From: Kitasatospora xanthocidica
Lineage (GTDB): Bacteria > Actinomycetota > Actinomycetes > Streptomycetales > Streptomycetaceae
Assembly: GCF_014656195.1 (NCBI RefSeq)
Contig: NZ_BNBY01000009.1
Span: 124,001 to 188,000 of the forward strand
Reading direction: 5' to 3'
Length of the DNA: 64,000 bases
This document shows positions 9,601 to 20,649 of the stretch, one piece after another; the stretch's first letter is position 1; every line of letters starts with the position of its first letter. A program made the translations under genes and the position numbers. The notes beneath the pieces were generated by a model. It did no database searches. It was not told the DNA's origin and saw nothing but the letters and a program-made list of their open reading frames with translations.

Positions 9601-9904
9601 GATCCACTTTCTGCTCTGGGCGCGCGTGCTGCGGGCCGTGTCAGCCGTGCCCGGCGGGTGCTCCCCGGCCTGGGAAGGCGGTGCGACGGCGGTCGGCCCG
9701 GGCGGACGGCGCCAGGCCTGAGGTCGATCGTGGGCGGCTCACCGGGCGCGGCGCGAGATTTGCGGGCCATCCGGGCGAAGGGGCGGCACAGCGGGCCCCC
9801 GACGGGGGATGGAAGAGCGGGGCCCCCGGCTGAGCGGGCCCGTCGTGGGCGGCGCCGGGACCGGTCGCCGCTCCGCGGAATCCCCTTACAGGGTGGAGCA
9901 ATTG
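9601..9904. promoter_or_regulatory. Divergent control region of the spore-pigment locus
   Basis: These 304 bases separate the minus-strand operon from the plus-strand hydroxylase and must hold both promoters. In Streptomyces coelicolor the equivalent region is developmentally controlled and the hydroxylase promoter depends on sigma F. No clear match to WhiG or sigma F consensus hexamers was found by eye, so the exact promoters are unassigned. Confidence 0.55.
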
Positions 9905-11530
9905 ATGAATCCGAAGATCGACGACCGGGTGCCCGTCCTGATCGTGGGCGGCTCGCTGGTCGGCCTGTCGGCCTCACTCTTCCTCGGTCGACTCGGGGTC
10001 AGGCACCTGCTGGTCGAGAAGCACGCCGACACCTCGCGTCACCCGCGCGGCCGAGGCAACAACGTCCGCACGATGGAGCTGTACCGGGTGGCCGGGATCG
10101 ACTCGGCGATCCGCGAGGCGGCCTCGGTCCTCGCCCCCAACCACGGCATCCTGCAGGCGCCCTCGCTGACCGGCGACGAGCAGGAGTGGCTGTTCCGCGA
10201 GATCGACCCGGGCGGCCGGCTGGCCCGGTTCAGCCCGGGCGCCTGGTGCCTGTGCAGCCAGAACGACCTGGAGCCGGTGCTGCTGAGCTCGGCCCGCGAC
10301 CTGGGCGGGGACGTCCGGTTCAACACCGAGCTGATCTCCTTCGAGCAGGACGCCGACGGCGTGACCTCGGTGCTGCGCAGCCGGGAGACCGGCGAGGAGC
10401 GGGTGGTGCGCTCGGAGTACCTGGTCGCGGCGGACGGCCCGCGCAGCCCGGTCCGCGAGCGGCTGGGCATCGGCCAGAGCGGCAAGGGCGAGCTGTTCCA
10501 CAACGTCAGCATCACCTTCCGGGCCAAGCGGCTGGCCGAGGTGGTCGGCGACCGGCACTTCATCGCCTGCTACCTGACCAACCCGGAGGCGGACGGCGCG
10601 CTGCTGCCGGTGGACAACCAGGAGGAGTGGGTCTTCCACGCGCCCTGGCACCCCGAGCACGGCGAGCCGCTGGAGGCCTTCACCGACGAGCGCTGCGAGC
10701 GGCACATCCGCACCGCCGTCGGCATGCCGGAGCTGGACGTCGAGGTGACCGGCCGGGCGCCCTGGCACGCCGCCGAACGGGTGGCCGACCGGTACGGCGA
10801 CGGGCGGGTCTTCCTGGCCGGGGACTCCGCCCACGAGATGTCCCCGACCGGCGCCTTCGGTTCCAACACCGGCATCCAGGACGCCCACAACCTGGCCTGG
10901 AAGCTCGCCGCCGTGCTGTGCGGCTGGGCCGGGCCGCGGCTGCTGGAGACGTACGGGCAGGAGCGGCGCCCGGTGGCCCGGGTGACGAGCGAGCGCGCCT
11001 CGGCCCGCTCCGCCGAGCACAGCCACCCGGGCTACGCGGTGGTGCCGGGGGTCGGCCGGCAGGCCGGGGTGCTCGCGGTGGCGCTCGGCTACCGCTACCC
11101 GGTCGGCGCGGTGATCGGCACGGACCGGGAGGGCGCGGTGGTCCCCGAGCAGTTCGAGTCGACGGGCGAGCCGGGCAGCCGGGCCCCGCACCAGTGGCTG
11201 CTGCGGGCCGGGGTGAAGCTCTCCACGCTCGACCTGTACGAGCAGGCGATGGTGCTGCTCACCGGTTCCGACGGCGCGGCCTGGCACGCGGGCGCCCGCC
11301 GGGCGGCCGACCGGCTGGCCGTCCCGCTGGACACCTACCGGATCGGCGACGGCGCCGAGGACGACCTGGCCCCGGAGCCGGGCGGCGACTTCGCCGCCCT
11401 GCACGGCGTCGGCCCGCAGGGCGCGGTGCTGGTCCGCCCGGACGGGTTCGTCGCCTGGCGCTCGGCCGGTCCGGTGCTCGACCCGGAGGCCGAGCTGGGC
11501 AGGGTGCTGCGGACGGTGCTGGCCCTCTGA
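9905..11530 (+). CDS. whiE-ORFVIII: FAD-dependent polyketide hydroxylase (whiE ORFVIII type)
   Basis: 541 residues, typical of aromatic polyketide flavoprotein hydroxylases. The FAD Rossmann motif lies near residues 11-40 (VLIVGGSLVGLSASLFLGRL, then an acidic ribose contact in LLVEK). The second FAD motif GDSAHEMSPTGAFGSNTG lies near 307. A thioredoxin-like C-terminal domain ends the protein. The ATG at 9905 follows GGGTGGAG. Divergent orientation from the core operon copies the known whiE layout, where this enzyme makes the final colour-changing hydroxylation. Confidence 0.92.
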   Translation: MNPKIDDRVPVLIVGGSLVGLSASLFLGRLGVRHLLVEKHADTSRHPRGRGNNVRTMELYRVAGIDSAIREAASVLAPNHGILQAPSLTGDEQEWLFREIDPGGRLARFSPGAWCLCSQNDLEPVLLSSARDLGGDVRFNTELISFEQDADGVTSVLRSRETGEERVVRSEYLVAADGPRSPVRERLGIGQSGKGELFHNVSITFRAKRLAEVVGDRHFIACYLTNPEADGALLPVDNQEEWVFHAPWHPEHGEPLEAFTDERCERHIRTAVGMPELDVEVTGRAPWHAAERVADRYGDGRVFLAGDSAHEMSPTGAFGSNTGIQDAHNLAWKLAAVLCGWAGPRLLETYGQERRPVARVTSERASARSAEHSHPGYAVVPGVGRQAGVLAVALGYRYPVGAVIGTDREGAVVPEQFESTGEPGSRAPHQWLLRAGVKLSTLDLYEQAMVLLTGSDGAAWHAGARRAADRLAVPLDTYRIGDGAEDDLAPEPGGDFAALHGVGPQGAVLVRPDGFVAWRSAGPVLDPEAELGRVLRTVLAL

Positions 11531-11537
11531 GGAACGC

Positions 11538-11578
11538 GGAAGGGCCCGCCGGTCGTCCTGCGACCGGCGGGCCCTTCC
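11538..11578. terminator. Bidirectional terminator between hydroxylase and APC permease
   Basis: A perfect 18-bp stem (11538-11555 with 11561-11578) has a TCCTG loop. It lies eight bases after the hydroxylase stop and 19 bases from the stop of the convergent permease gene, so it can serve both. Confidence 0.9.
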
Positions 11579-11596
11579 CGATGGTGGGGGTGGAGG

Positions 11597-13258
11597 TCAG
11601 TGACCGCCCGCGTCGATCACCTCGACGTCGGCGACCTCCCGCTCGATCTCCTCGGCGGGCAGGGCGACCCGGATCGCCCAGTAGTAGATGCCGATCGCGA
11701 ACACCGCGACCAGGCCCATGTCGTACCACATCGGGATCCGGCCGGCGCCGTCACCGAAGCCGCCCTGCCAGGAGATCAGGCCCAGGCCCAGCAGGTAGAC
11801 CGGCAGCCACTGGGCGGCCTTCCAGTTCAGGCGCGGCGCGTTCGGCAGGCGGTTCTTGATCGCGTACCAGGCGTAGCCGCCGAGCAGGGCGTAGCCGAGC
11901 ACGATCGCCAGGCCCAGGCGGGACAGGGTGTGCCAGCCGGCCCAGTAGATGATCAGGCTGGAGACCACGAAGGCGGCGGGGGAGATCACGTCGCCCAGCG
12001 GCAGCCGGTAGGAGCGCTCACGGTCGGGCAGCCGGCGGCGCAGCGCGCCGAAGGCCAGCGGGGCGCCGGCGTACATCAGCACGCTGGCGGAGGTGATGAA
12101 GCCGACCAGCTCCTGCCAGCTCGGGAAGGGCAGGAAGCAGATCACGCCGGTGACGAAGGACAGGATCAGGCCGAACCACGGCACGCCGTTCTTGTCCAGC
12201 TGCTCGAACTTCTGCGGCGCGTAGCCGTTCTTGCTCAGGCCGTAGGAGATGCGCGAGGTGGAGGTGGTGTAGATCAGGCCGGTGCCGCCGGGGGAGATGA
12301 TCGCGTCGACCTTCAGGATCCAGCCGAGCCAGCCGAGGCCGATCAGGGTGGCGAGACCGGCGAAGGGGCCGTCGATGCCGGGGAAGTCGAGCTTGTCCCA
12401 GCCGTTGGCGAAGGAGCTGACCGGCAGCGCGCCGATGAAGACCACCTGGAGCAGGGTGTAGATCAGGGTGCCGATGGCGACCGAGCCGAGGACGGCGCGG
12501 GGGATGTCGCGCTTGGGGTTGCGGCTCTCACCGGCGATCTGGATGGCCTGCTCGAAGCCGAGCAGCGCGAAGATGATGCCGCTGGTGCTGATCGCGGCGA
12601 GCACGCCCTTGGCGCCGAACGGGGCGAAGCCGTGCGAGGTGAAGTTCGAGGTGTGGAAGCTGGAGATCGCCAGCATGAAGATCGTGAACAGCGGCACGAA
12701 GATCTTCAGCCAGGTGGTGATGGTGTTGGTCCGGGCGAGGGCCTTCACGCCGAGGAAGTTGACCGCGACGAAGACGCCCATCAGCAGGGTGGCGACGACG
12801 AATCCGCTGAGGGTGAGAGTCTTGTCGGCGTTCAGCAGGCCCCCGGCCCCGGGCAGGTCCTTGCTGTAGTTGATCATCGCCTCGACCTCGATCGGTGCGA
12901 CGGTGGCTGCCTGGAGCCACGAGAACCAACCGAAGGACATGCCGGCCAGGCCGCCGAAGGCGTAGTGCGGGTACCGCGCGGTACCGCCGGCGACCGGGAA
13001 GAGGCCGCCGAGCTCGGCGTGCACGAACGCGAGGAGCACGATCGCGACGGCGCCGATGACCCAGGAGATGACGGCCGCCGGTCCGGCGGCCATGACGCCG
13101 CTCTTGGCGCCGAAGAGCCAGCCGGAGCCGATGATCGAGCCGACCGATGCCCACATGAGGCCGACGAGGCCGATGGAGCGGTTGAGCGACCGGGTGGTGG
13201 TGCCGGATTCGGCGCCGGTGCTCTGTCCGGGCGGCGAGATCTGGTTGAGGGAAGCCAT
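11597..13258 (-). CDS. APC-family amino acid permease
   Basis: 553 residues with 12-14 hydrophobic helices. The N-terminal RSIGLVGLMWASVGSIIGSG matches the APC core helix 1 with its unwound Gly-rich substrate site. A second signature is GIIFALLGFEQAIQIAGES near residue 220. It is an integral proton- or sodium-coupled importer or exchanger of amino acids or amines; the substrate is not predictable. The ATG at 13258 has only a weak purine-rich site (AGAGAG). The region upstream is unusually AT-rich. Confidence 0.9.
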   Translation of the reverse strand: MASLNQISPPGQSTGAESGTTTRSLNRSIGLVGLMWASVGSIIGSGWLFGAKSGVMAAGPAAVISWVIGAVAIVLLAFVHAELGGLFPVAGGTARYPHYAFGGLAGMSFGWFSWLQAATVAPIEVEAMINYSKDLPGAGGLLNADKTLTLSGFVVATLLMGVFVAVNFLGVKALARTNTITTWLKIFVPLFTIFMLAISSFHTSNFTSHGFAPFGAKGVLAAISTSGIIFALLGFEQAIQIAGESRNPKRDIPRAVLGSVAIGTLIYTLLQVVFIGALPVSSFANGWDKLDFPGIDGPFAGLATLIGLGWLGWILKVDAIISPGGTGLIYTTSTSRISYGLSKNGYAPQKFEQLDKNGVPWFGLILSFVTGVICFLPFPSWQELVGFITSASVLMYAGAPLAFGALRRRLPDRERSYRLPLGDVISPAAFVVSSLIIYWAGWHTLSRLGLAIVLGYALLGGYAWYAIKNRLPNAPRLNWKAAQWLPVYLLGLGLISWQGGFGDGAGRIPMWYDMGLVAVFAIGIYYWAIRVALPAEEIEREVADVEVIDAGGH

Positions 13259-13644
13259 TAGCGATCTCTCTGTGTGTGGGGGCTCCGGGGTGGGCGGAGC
13301 GCGGAGAGTTGCCACACAGTAGGGCTATTCATAGACCTCTGCACAGATCTCATTACTGAATGTTTACTTTCTTTGCCGGAGATCCCTGCTGGTAGGAGGC
13401 ATTCTGTTCAGTTGTCTGTTACGTTACTTGTGAGTAAGTCCGGGATTTGAGCGTTGATTGAGGTTTGCCTCGCGAGCCTGCATTATTGACAGCCCCGGCG
13501 ATTCATGACGATGGCTTTATCCGCATAGTGATGCGGGCTGCGCCTGTGGGTGACGGGGTGGTCGCCGACCGCGCCCGACGACTCCGCCCCCGGCGGCGGC
13601 CGTGGCCGGAACCGGGGGCGGAGTCTCTTCGTGCGGGGCGGGGG
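13259..13644. other. AT-rich intergenic island
   Basis: This 386-base gap between the permease start and the MbtH stop contains about 230 bases (13310-13540) near 45-50 % GC, against about 73 % elsewhere. The permease promoter must lie here on the minus strand, but no hexamer pair stands out. A terminator for the MbtH gene occupies its right end. No ORF with a ribosome site was found. Confidence 0.6.
13580..13625 (-). terminator. Terminator after the MbtH gene
   Basis: A perfect 14-bp inverted repeat (13580-13593 with 13612-13625) with an 18-base loop lies 19 bases beyond the MbtH stop codon. Confidence 0.8.
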
Positions 13645-13854
13645 CTACCGCTCGGTGGCCTCGATCAGGCTCTTCGGGCGCATGTCGGTCCAGGAGCTCT
13701 CGATGTGGTCCAGGCACTCCTGGCGCCCGGCCTCGCCGAACACCTGCCGCCAGCCGGCCGGGACCTCGGTGAAGACCGGCCAGAGCGAGTGCTGGCCCTC
13801 GTCGTTCACCAGAACCACGTACTTGGCCTCGGGGTCCTCGAAGGGATTCGTCAC
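13645..13854 (-). CDS. MbtH family protein
   Basis: 69 residues, the normal MbtH size. The signature is clear: NPFED at the start, [24 protein letters not shown], then the [17 protein letters not shown] tail. These small proteins bind and activate NRPS adenylation domains. GTG start at 13854. No NRPS is adjacent; the only one in the window is the indigoidine-type synthetase about 15 kb away, so it may act in trans on that or on enzymes elsewhere. Confidence 0.93.
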   Translation of the reverse strand: MTNPFEDPEAKYVVLVNDEGQHSLWPVFTEVPAGWRQVFGEAGRQECLDHIESSWTDMRPKSLIEATER

Positions 13855-14050
13855 CGCGTCACCTGTTCTCGCATCAGCCGGCTGACCGGCTGGCCGGATG
13901 GACAATGAGGAGGTGGCGGAGGTGGATCCTCGCTCCGGACGGACCGCCCCCGCCGGATCCGGCCGCCAGTCTTCCTCATCCGGGCCCGAAAGGGGAAGTG
14001 CGTACACGGCGTCGCCCGGCCCCGGATCAGGGCGCTGCCCAAGTCGGCCG

Positions 14051-14986
14051 TCACGGGCGGCCGTTGGTCTCCACCAGGTCGGACGGGTCGGTGTTGGCGC
14101 CGCAGAGCAGGACGGCGACGCGCTCGCCGTCGGCCTGGTCGAGGGCGGCGAGAGCGGTGGACGCCGCGTGCTCGACGGCGATCCGGCGGTCCTCCCAGAG
14201 CTGCCGACGGGCGCGCACGATGGCCTCGTCGTCCACCAGGACGGACCGGACTCCCCCCTGGGCCGCCGCGCCGACGGCCAGCGCGGTGGCGCGACGCGCC
14301 CCGAGCGCGTCCTGGGCCACCGAGGCGACCGGGACGTCCACCGGACGGCCCGCCGCCAGCGCCGCGTTGAGCGCGCGGCTGCCGGTCGGCTCCACCGCGA
14401 GCACCCGGACCCCGTGCTCGCGCGCCGCCACGGCCACACCCGCGAACAGCCCGCCGCCGCCCACCGACACCACCACCGTGTCCAGGCCGGGCACCCGGGC
14501 GCGGATCTCCGCCAGGACCGTCCCCGCGCCGGCGGCGATCAGCGGGTGGTCGTACGCGTGCGAGGCCAACGCCCCGCTGCCCGCCGCGAATTCCTCGCAC
14601 GCGGCCAGCGCCTCGGCGTACTCCCGGCCCGCCAGCCGTACCTCGGCGCCGTACGAGCGCAGCCGCGCCAGCTTCACCGGGGAGGCCGTCTCCGGGAGGA
14701 ACACCGTTGCCCGGACGCCGAGTTCGCGTGCGGCCCAGGCGCAGGCCAGCCCGGCGTTGCCGCCCGAGGCGATGGTGACCCCGGCATCCGGGAGGGTGCC
14801 CGCCTCGGCGTGCGCGAGCAGGAAGTTCTGCGCGCCGCGCGCCTTGAAGCTGCCGGTGTGCTGCAGGAACTCCAGTGCCAGCCAGGTCCGTCCGCCGTCG
14901 TCCCCCGGCGCCACCGCCACCGGGCGCACCCGCCCGGCGATCCGCTGCCCGGCGGCCTCGATCTCGTCGTACGTCAGCTGGTCCAT
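14051..14986 (-). CDS. PLP-dependent threonine/serine dehydratase-like enzyme
   Basis: 311 residues, fold type II PLP enzyme. The PLP lysine is in SFKARGAQN (about residue 50). The phosphate/cofactor loop is ASGGNAGLA, and the Gly-rich cofactor loop [11 protein letters not shown] lies near 160. The family deaminates Thr or Ser to 2-oxo acids; the short length without an ACT domain suggests an unregulated catabolic form. The ATG at 14986 was chosen for its AAGGAG site at eight bases. It faces the EamA exporter leader across about 105 bases. Confidence 0.88.
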   Translation of the reverse strand: MDQLTYDEIEAAGQRIAGRVRPVAVAPGDDGGRTWLALEFLQHTGSFKARGAQNFLLAHAEAGTLPDAGVTIASGGNAGLACAWAARELGVRATVFLPETASPVKLARLRSYGAEVRLAGREYAEALAACEEFAAGSGALASHAYDHPLIAAGAGTVLAEIRARVPGLDTVVVSVGGGGLFAGVAVAAREHGVRVLAVEPTGSRALNAALAAGRPVDVPVASVAQDALGARRATALAVGAAAQGGVRSVLVDDEAIVRARRQLWEDRRIAVEHAASTALAALDQADGERVAVLLCGANTDPSDLVETNGRP

Positions 14987-15092
14987 CGCGTGCTGCTCCT
15001 TCGCCGGGGGCGTTGCTTCGGTCACGGCCGACGGTACGTCGCACCGCCGGACGGCGGAAGGAACACCGGCCCCGCGGGCGTACGCTGATCAC

Positions 15093-15128
15093 GTGCGTCT
15101 CGTGATCCTCCCCCCGCCGGCCCGCTAG
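15093..15128 (+). promoter_or_regulatory. Candidate leader peptide (MRLVILPPPAR) upstream of the EamA exporter
   Basis: An 11-codon frame starts at GTG 15093 and ends with TAG at 15126-15128. It contains three consecutive proline codons near its end, a sequence known to stall ribosomes. A TACGCT hexamer at 15081-15086 would place a transcript start at or next to the GTG, i.e. a leaderless reading frame. Its stop codon lies within the first of two hairpins before the exporter gene. The attenuation function is inference. Confidence 0.45.
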
Positions 15129-15180
15129 CGGGCGGCCACTCCACCCACCCCGGCCCCGCGGGACTCTCCCGCAGCCGGGG
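15120..15180 (+). promoter_or_regulatory. Tandem hairpins in the EamA leader region
   Basis: Hairpin 1 is the 14-base perfect palindrome at 15120-15133, which contains the leader stop codon. Hairpin 2 spans 15148-15180: an outer 7-bp stem (15148-15154 with 15174-15180), a small internal loop, an inner 6-bp stem (GCGGGA/TCCCGC) and a CTC loop. Hairpin 2 is terminator-like and lies 64 bases before the start codon. Confidence 0.55.
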
Positions 15181-15243
15181 CGATGACCGCCGCCCGCGCA
15201 CCCCGCGGACCCGAACCGGCGAACCATCGTGGAGTACCGACGC

Positions 15244-16116
15244 ATGACCTCCCACACCGCCGTGCCCTTCCGGCACGGCCTCCTGTCCATTTCCGCCGCC
15301 GCCGTCGCCTGGGGTGCGGGCGGCGCCGTGGCCGCGCTGCTGATGCGCACCAGCGGCCTCGGCCCGGTGGCCGTCTCCTGCTGGCGCTTCGGCGTCGCCG
15401 CGCTCTGCCTGGCCCTGCTGCCCGCGCGCGGACCCCGGGCCGTACGGCGGGGCACGGCCCGGTGGGGCGCACCCGTGCTGACCGGGCTCGGTCTGACGAT
15501 CAGCCAGTGCGCCTACTTCGGCTCCGTGCGCTACGCGGGCCTGGGGCTGGGCACGCTGATCACCATCGGCGCCGGGCCGGTGCTCACCAGCCTCGGCGCC
15601 CACCTGCTGCTCGGTGAGCGCCTCACCCGCCGAGCGCTCGCCGCCGTCACCCTCGCGCTGGCCGGGCTCGCCCTGCTGGTCGCCGCCCCGGCGGCCGGCC
15701 CGCGCCCGGCGCTGGGCGTCGCCCTGGCCGTCCTCGCGGGCGCCGGGCAGAGCGGCCTCACCCTGTGGGCCCGGGGCGGCGGTTCGGCCCGGGCCGACAC
15801 CGGCGCCTTCACCACCGGACTGCTCTGCCTGCTCCCGCTCGCGGCCGTCCAGGGCGTCCTGCCGACGGCGGGGGAGCCGGCGGTGACGGGCGGCGCGCTG
15901 CTGTTCCTGGGCACGGTGCCCACCCTGCTCGCCTACCGCTGGTACTTCACCGGCCTGGCCGCCGTGCCGGGCACCACGGCGGCGGTGTTGGTGCTGCTGG
16001 AGCCGGCCACCGCGGCGGCGATCGGGGTGCTCTTCCTCGGTGAGCCGGTCACGGCGGGCCTGGCGGCCGGTTCGGCGCTGCTGCTGGCGGCGATCGCGGT
16101 GCTGACCCGGGCGTGA
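15244..16116 (+). CDS. EamA/RhaT family exporter (DMT superfamily)
   Basis: 290 residues with ten hydrophobic helices in two EamA halves (about 10-140 and 150-288). GLGLGTLITIGAGPVLTSLG and the second-half counterpart VPGTTAAVLVLLEPATAAAI are typical. These exporters move amino acids or other small metabolites outward. The ATG at 15244 is preceded by GGAG. The divergent neighbour is a Thr/Ser dehydratase, and a leader peptide with hairpins lies upstream, which together suggest amino-acid-responsive control. Confidence 0.88.
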   Translation: MTSHTAVPFRHGLLSISAAAVAWGAGGAVAALLMRTSGLGPVAVSCWRFGVAALCLALLPARGPRAVRRGTARWGAPVLTGLGLTISQCAYFGSVRYAGLGLGTLITIGAGPVLTSLGAHLLLGERLTRRALAAVTLALAGLALLVAAPAAGPRPALGVALAVLAGAGQSGLTLWARGGGSARADTGAFTTGLLCLLPLAAVQGVLPTAGEPAVTGGALLFLGTVPTLLAYRWYFTGLAAVPGTTAAVLVLLEPATAAAIGVLFLGEPVTAGLAAGSALLLAAIAVLTRA

Positions 16117-16280
16117 CGGGCGCCAGCCGGGCGTGACCGGGCGGGAGTCGGGCGTGACCGGGCGGGGGTCGGGCGCGCCGGGACCGGCGTGACCCGGCTC
16201 CCCGGCACGGCTCCCGCATGGCCACCCGGGCGGGCGCCCTGTGGTCGCAGGGGGCGGGCGGCCGTGCTGGGGTGGTCCGC

Positions 16281-16541
16281 ATGAACCGCTCACGCCTGGC
16301 CCGGGTGGCCGCCACGACCGCGTCCGTCGTCCTCCTCTCCACCGCCGCCGGTGCCGCGGTCGCCGCCGCCGTGCCGACGGCGGCGACCGGGCTCCGGGAC
16401 GTCACCTCCGACACCTGCCGGGGCGCCGGCGGGCACGTGGAGGGCAGCGGCTACTGCGTCGACGCGCTCGGCGACGACCCCTGGGGGCAGCCGATCGACG
16501 GCCAGGCGATCAACCCGAACCCCCGGCCCGGGCAGGAATGA
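16281..16541 (+). CDS. Small secreted protein of unknown function
   Basis: 86 residues. MNRSRLARVAATTASVVLL begins a signal peptide ending near residue 30 (AAVAAA). The mature part has two Cys in TCRGAGGHVEGSGYCVD that could form one disulfide, then a Pro/Asn-rich tail. The family is not recognised. Upstream, 16129-16180 carries a short tandem repeat (about 21-base unit) between it and the exporter gene. Confidence 0.6.
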   Translation: MNRSRLARVAATTASVVLLSTAAGAAVAAAVPTAATGLRDVTSDTCRGAGGHVEGSGYCVDALGDDPWGQPIDGQAINPNPRPGQE

Positions 16542-16564
16542 CCCCGCCCGGGCCGGGGCCCGGT

Positions 16565-16906
16565 TCACGGCACCGGCCGCAGGGTCACCGGGGGCGGGGC
16601 CGACGGGGACGGGGTGAGGGCGCGCAGGACCAGGTCGATGTGGACCCTCGCGGCGCCCGCGCGGTGGAGCGCGGCGGCGATCGTCCGCAACTCCTCCGGG
16701 CCGGTGCAGACGAGGCGGAGCTCCAGATCGGCCTCGCCGGCGAGGGCGAGGCCGCTCCGGACGGCGGGGAACTCGGCCGCCAGGCGGTCGAAGTCCAGCG
16801 GGACCGGACCGTGGCTGACCCGGGCGATCGCGTGCAGGGACCGGGCCGGCCGGGGGTCCGCCTCCGGGGCGCCGCCGCCCGGGAGGAGCCGGAGCGGGGC
16901 CGTCAC
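16565..16906 (-). CDS. Stand-alone AsnC/Lrp-like ligand-binding domain protein
   Basis: 113 residues. From about residue 30 the pattern SHGPVPLDFDRLAAEFPAV, GEADLELRLVCTGPEELRTI, and ARVHIDLVLRAL resembles the RAM (Lrp/AsnC C-terminal) fold, with the GEADLELRL strand aligning to the family's hallmark. No helix-turn-helix is present. The GTG start overlaps the stop of the upstream SAV_915 gene in GTGA (16903-16906), so both are co-translated. The assignment is by pattern only. Confidence 0.5.
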   Translation of the reverse strand: MTAPLRLLPGGGAPEADPRPARSLHAIARVSHGPVPLDFDRLAAEFPAVRSGLALAGEADLELRLVCTGPEELRTIAAALHRAGAARVHIDLVLRALTPSPSAPPPVTLRPVP

Positions 16907-17208
16907 CGGTGCTGGAGCTGTGCGGTCGGGGCCGGGGCGGGCGGTACGGCGGGGGTGGTCACGGGAGGGGCGACCAGCCGCGGGTCCAGGACCAGGGTGT
17001 CCACCCCGAGCGGGGCGATGAGCTCGCGCAGGGCGGGTTCGCCGAGCTCGGTGCGGGCCTGGTCCGGCCCGAGGAGGGCGGCGAGGGCTTGGGGGCTGGA
17101 GAATCCGACCGCGCAGCGGCGGCCGTCGCGCAGGCGGAAGAGGCGGAGTGCGGTGGTGCTGCCGGTGCCGGTGGTGGTGACCGGTACGTGCCAGACGTCG
17201 CGGGCCAT
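16903..17208 (-). CDS. SAV_915 family protein
   Basis: 101 residues. LRDGRRCAVGFSSPQALAALLG, then LGEPALRELIAPLGVDTLVLDP, matches the small actinomycete SAV_915 family, whose function is not known. A Pro/Ala tail of about 20 residues ends the protein. The ATG has GGGAGC at eight bases. It heads a two-gene unit with the AsnC-like protein. Confidence 0.75.
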   Translation of the reverse strand: MARDVWHVPVTTTGTGSTTALRLFRLRDGRRCAVGFSSPQALAALLGPDQARTELGEPALRELIAPLGVDTLVLDPRLVAPPVTTPAVPPAPAPTAQLQHR

Positions 17209-19773
<2,565 letters not shown>

Positions 19774-19830
19774 CCCCGGTCCGGCCGAGCCCGGCCGGAC
19801 CCGGCCGGACCCGGCCGAACCGCAGCACCG

Positions 19831-19870
19831 GGAGGCCCCCGGGTCCGTGAGAACGGACCCGGGGGCCTCC
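19831..19870 (+). terminator. Terminator after icd
   Basis: A perfect 18-bp stem (19831-19848 with 19853-19870) closes on a GAGA tetraloop, 57 bases after the icd stop. It can also serve the convergent YdcF gene, whose stop is at 19901. Confidence 0.9.
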
Positions 19871-19900
19871 CCGCGTTCCGGCGGGGAACGCGCTCCAGGG

Positions 19901-20491
19901 TCAGATCCGGCCGAGCAGGGCCAGCGCGGTGCCCACGGCCTCGCGCAGCAGCAGGTACGGGCCGTGCGCCAGCGGGCCGTCCGCGCCGAGCACCTCGGCG
20001 GTGGCGCCGGCCCGGCGGGCGGCGAGCGCGGAGCGGACGGTGTGGAAGCCGCTGGTGACCACCGTGCAGTGGTAGCCGGGGCGCTCGGCGGCCATCAGTC
20101 CGGCGCTGAAGCGGAGGTTCTCGGTGGTGTTCACGGCCCGCTCCTCACGCCGGATCCGCTCGGCCGGGACACCCCGGGCGGTCAGGTAGCGGGCCATCGC
20201 CGCGGCCTCGGTGCACCGCTCGTGCGGGCCCTTGCCGCCGGTGACCAGGACCAGCGGGGCGTACCCGGCGGCCTCCTCGGCGGCGAACCGCTCCAGCGCG
20301 GCGTCCAGCCGGGCCGCCAGGGTGGGCCCGGGCTCGCAGCCCTCCAGGGCCGCGCCCAGGACCACCAGGTAGTCGGAGCCGACCGGCGCGGGCCGGCGGT
20401 GCCGGTGCAGCAGCGCGAAGCCGAGGAAGCCGAGCAGCCAGAGCAGGACGCATCCGCAGAGCAGGACGGCGACGATCAGCAGGGCGTGCAT
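19901..20491 (-). CDS. YdcF/DUF218 family membrane protein
   Basis: 196 residues. One membrane helix (about 2-28) precedes the DUF218 domain: DYLVVLGAALEG (about 40-51), LVLVTGGKG, the acidic/Asn segment EERAVNTTENLRFS, and TVVTSGFHTVRSALAARRAG. Relatives (YdcF, SanA, ElyC) act at the envelope, possibly in lipid-carrier or cell-wall metabolism, but the reaction is not firmly known. Confidence 0.85.
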   Translation of the reverse strand: MHALLIVAVLLCGCVLLWLLGFLGFALLHRHRRPAPVGSDYLVVLGAALEGCEPGPTLAARLDAALERFAAEEAAGYAPLVLVTGGKGPHERCTEAAAMARYLTARGVPAERIRREERAVNTTENLRFSAGLMAAERPGYHCTVVTSGFHTVRSALAARRAGATAEVLGADGPLAHGPYLLLREAVGTALALLGRI

Positions 20492-20597
20492 ATCCGTTCG
20501 AACGCGTACGGCGGAACCACCGTTCCAGGGCGGCTCCGACGCGGGCAGGCCGGGGCGTCGCGGGGCGGGGCGGTGCGGGGTGGGCCCGGGAACGGCG

Positions 20598-20629
20598 GAA
20601 CCCCCGTTCCGCGGGCGGAACGGGGGTTC
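20598..20629 (-). terminator. Terminator after the ctaG gene
   Basis: A 13-bp perfect stem (20598-20610 with 20617-20629) with a GCGGGC loop lies 21 bases past the ctaG stop. A second copy of the 3' arm follows at 20632-20645 and could form an alternative pair. Confidence 0.75.
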
Positions 20630-20649
20630 TCGGGAACGGGGGTTCCGGC

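Noticed and set aside
9601-9904. WhiG- or sigma-F-type promoter hexamers
   Set aside because: No convincing match to either consensus was visible in the divergent region; the region is listed without assigning a promoter.
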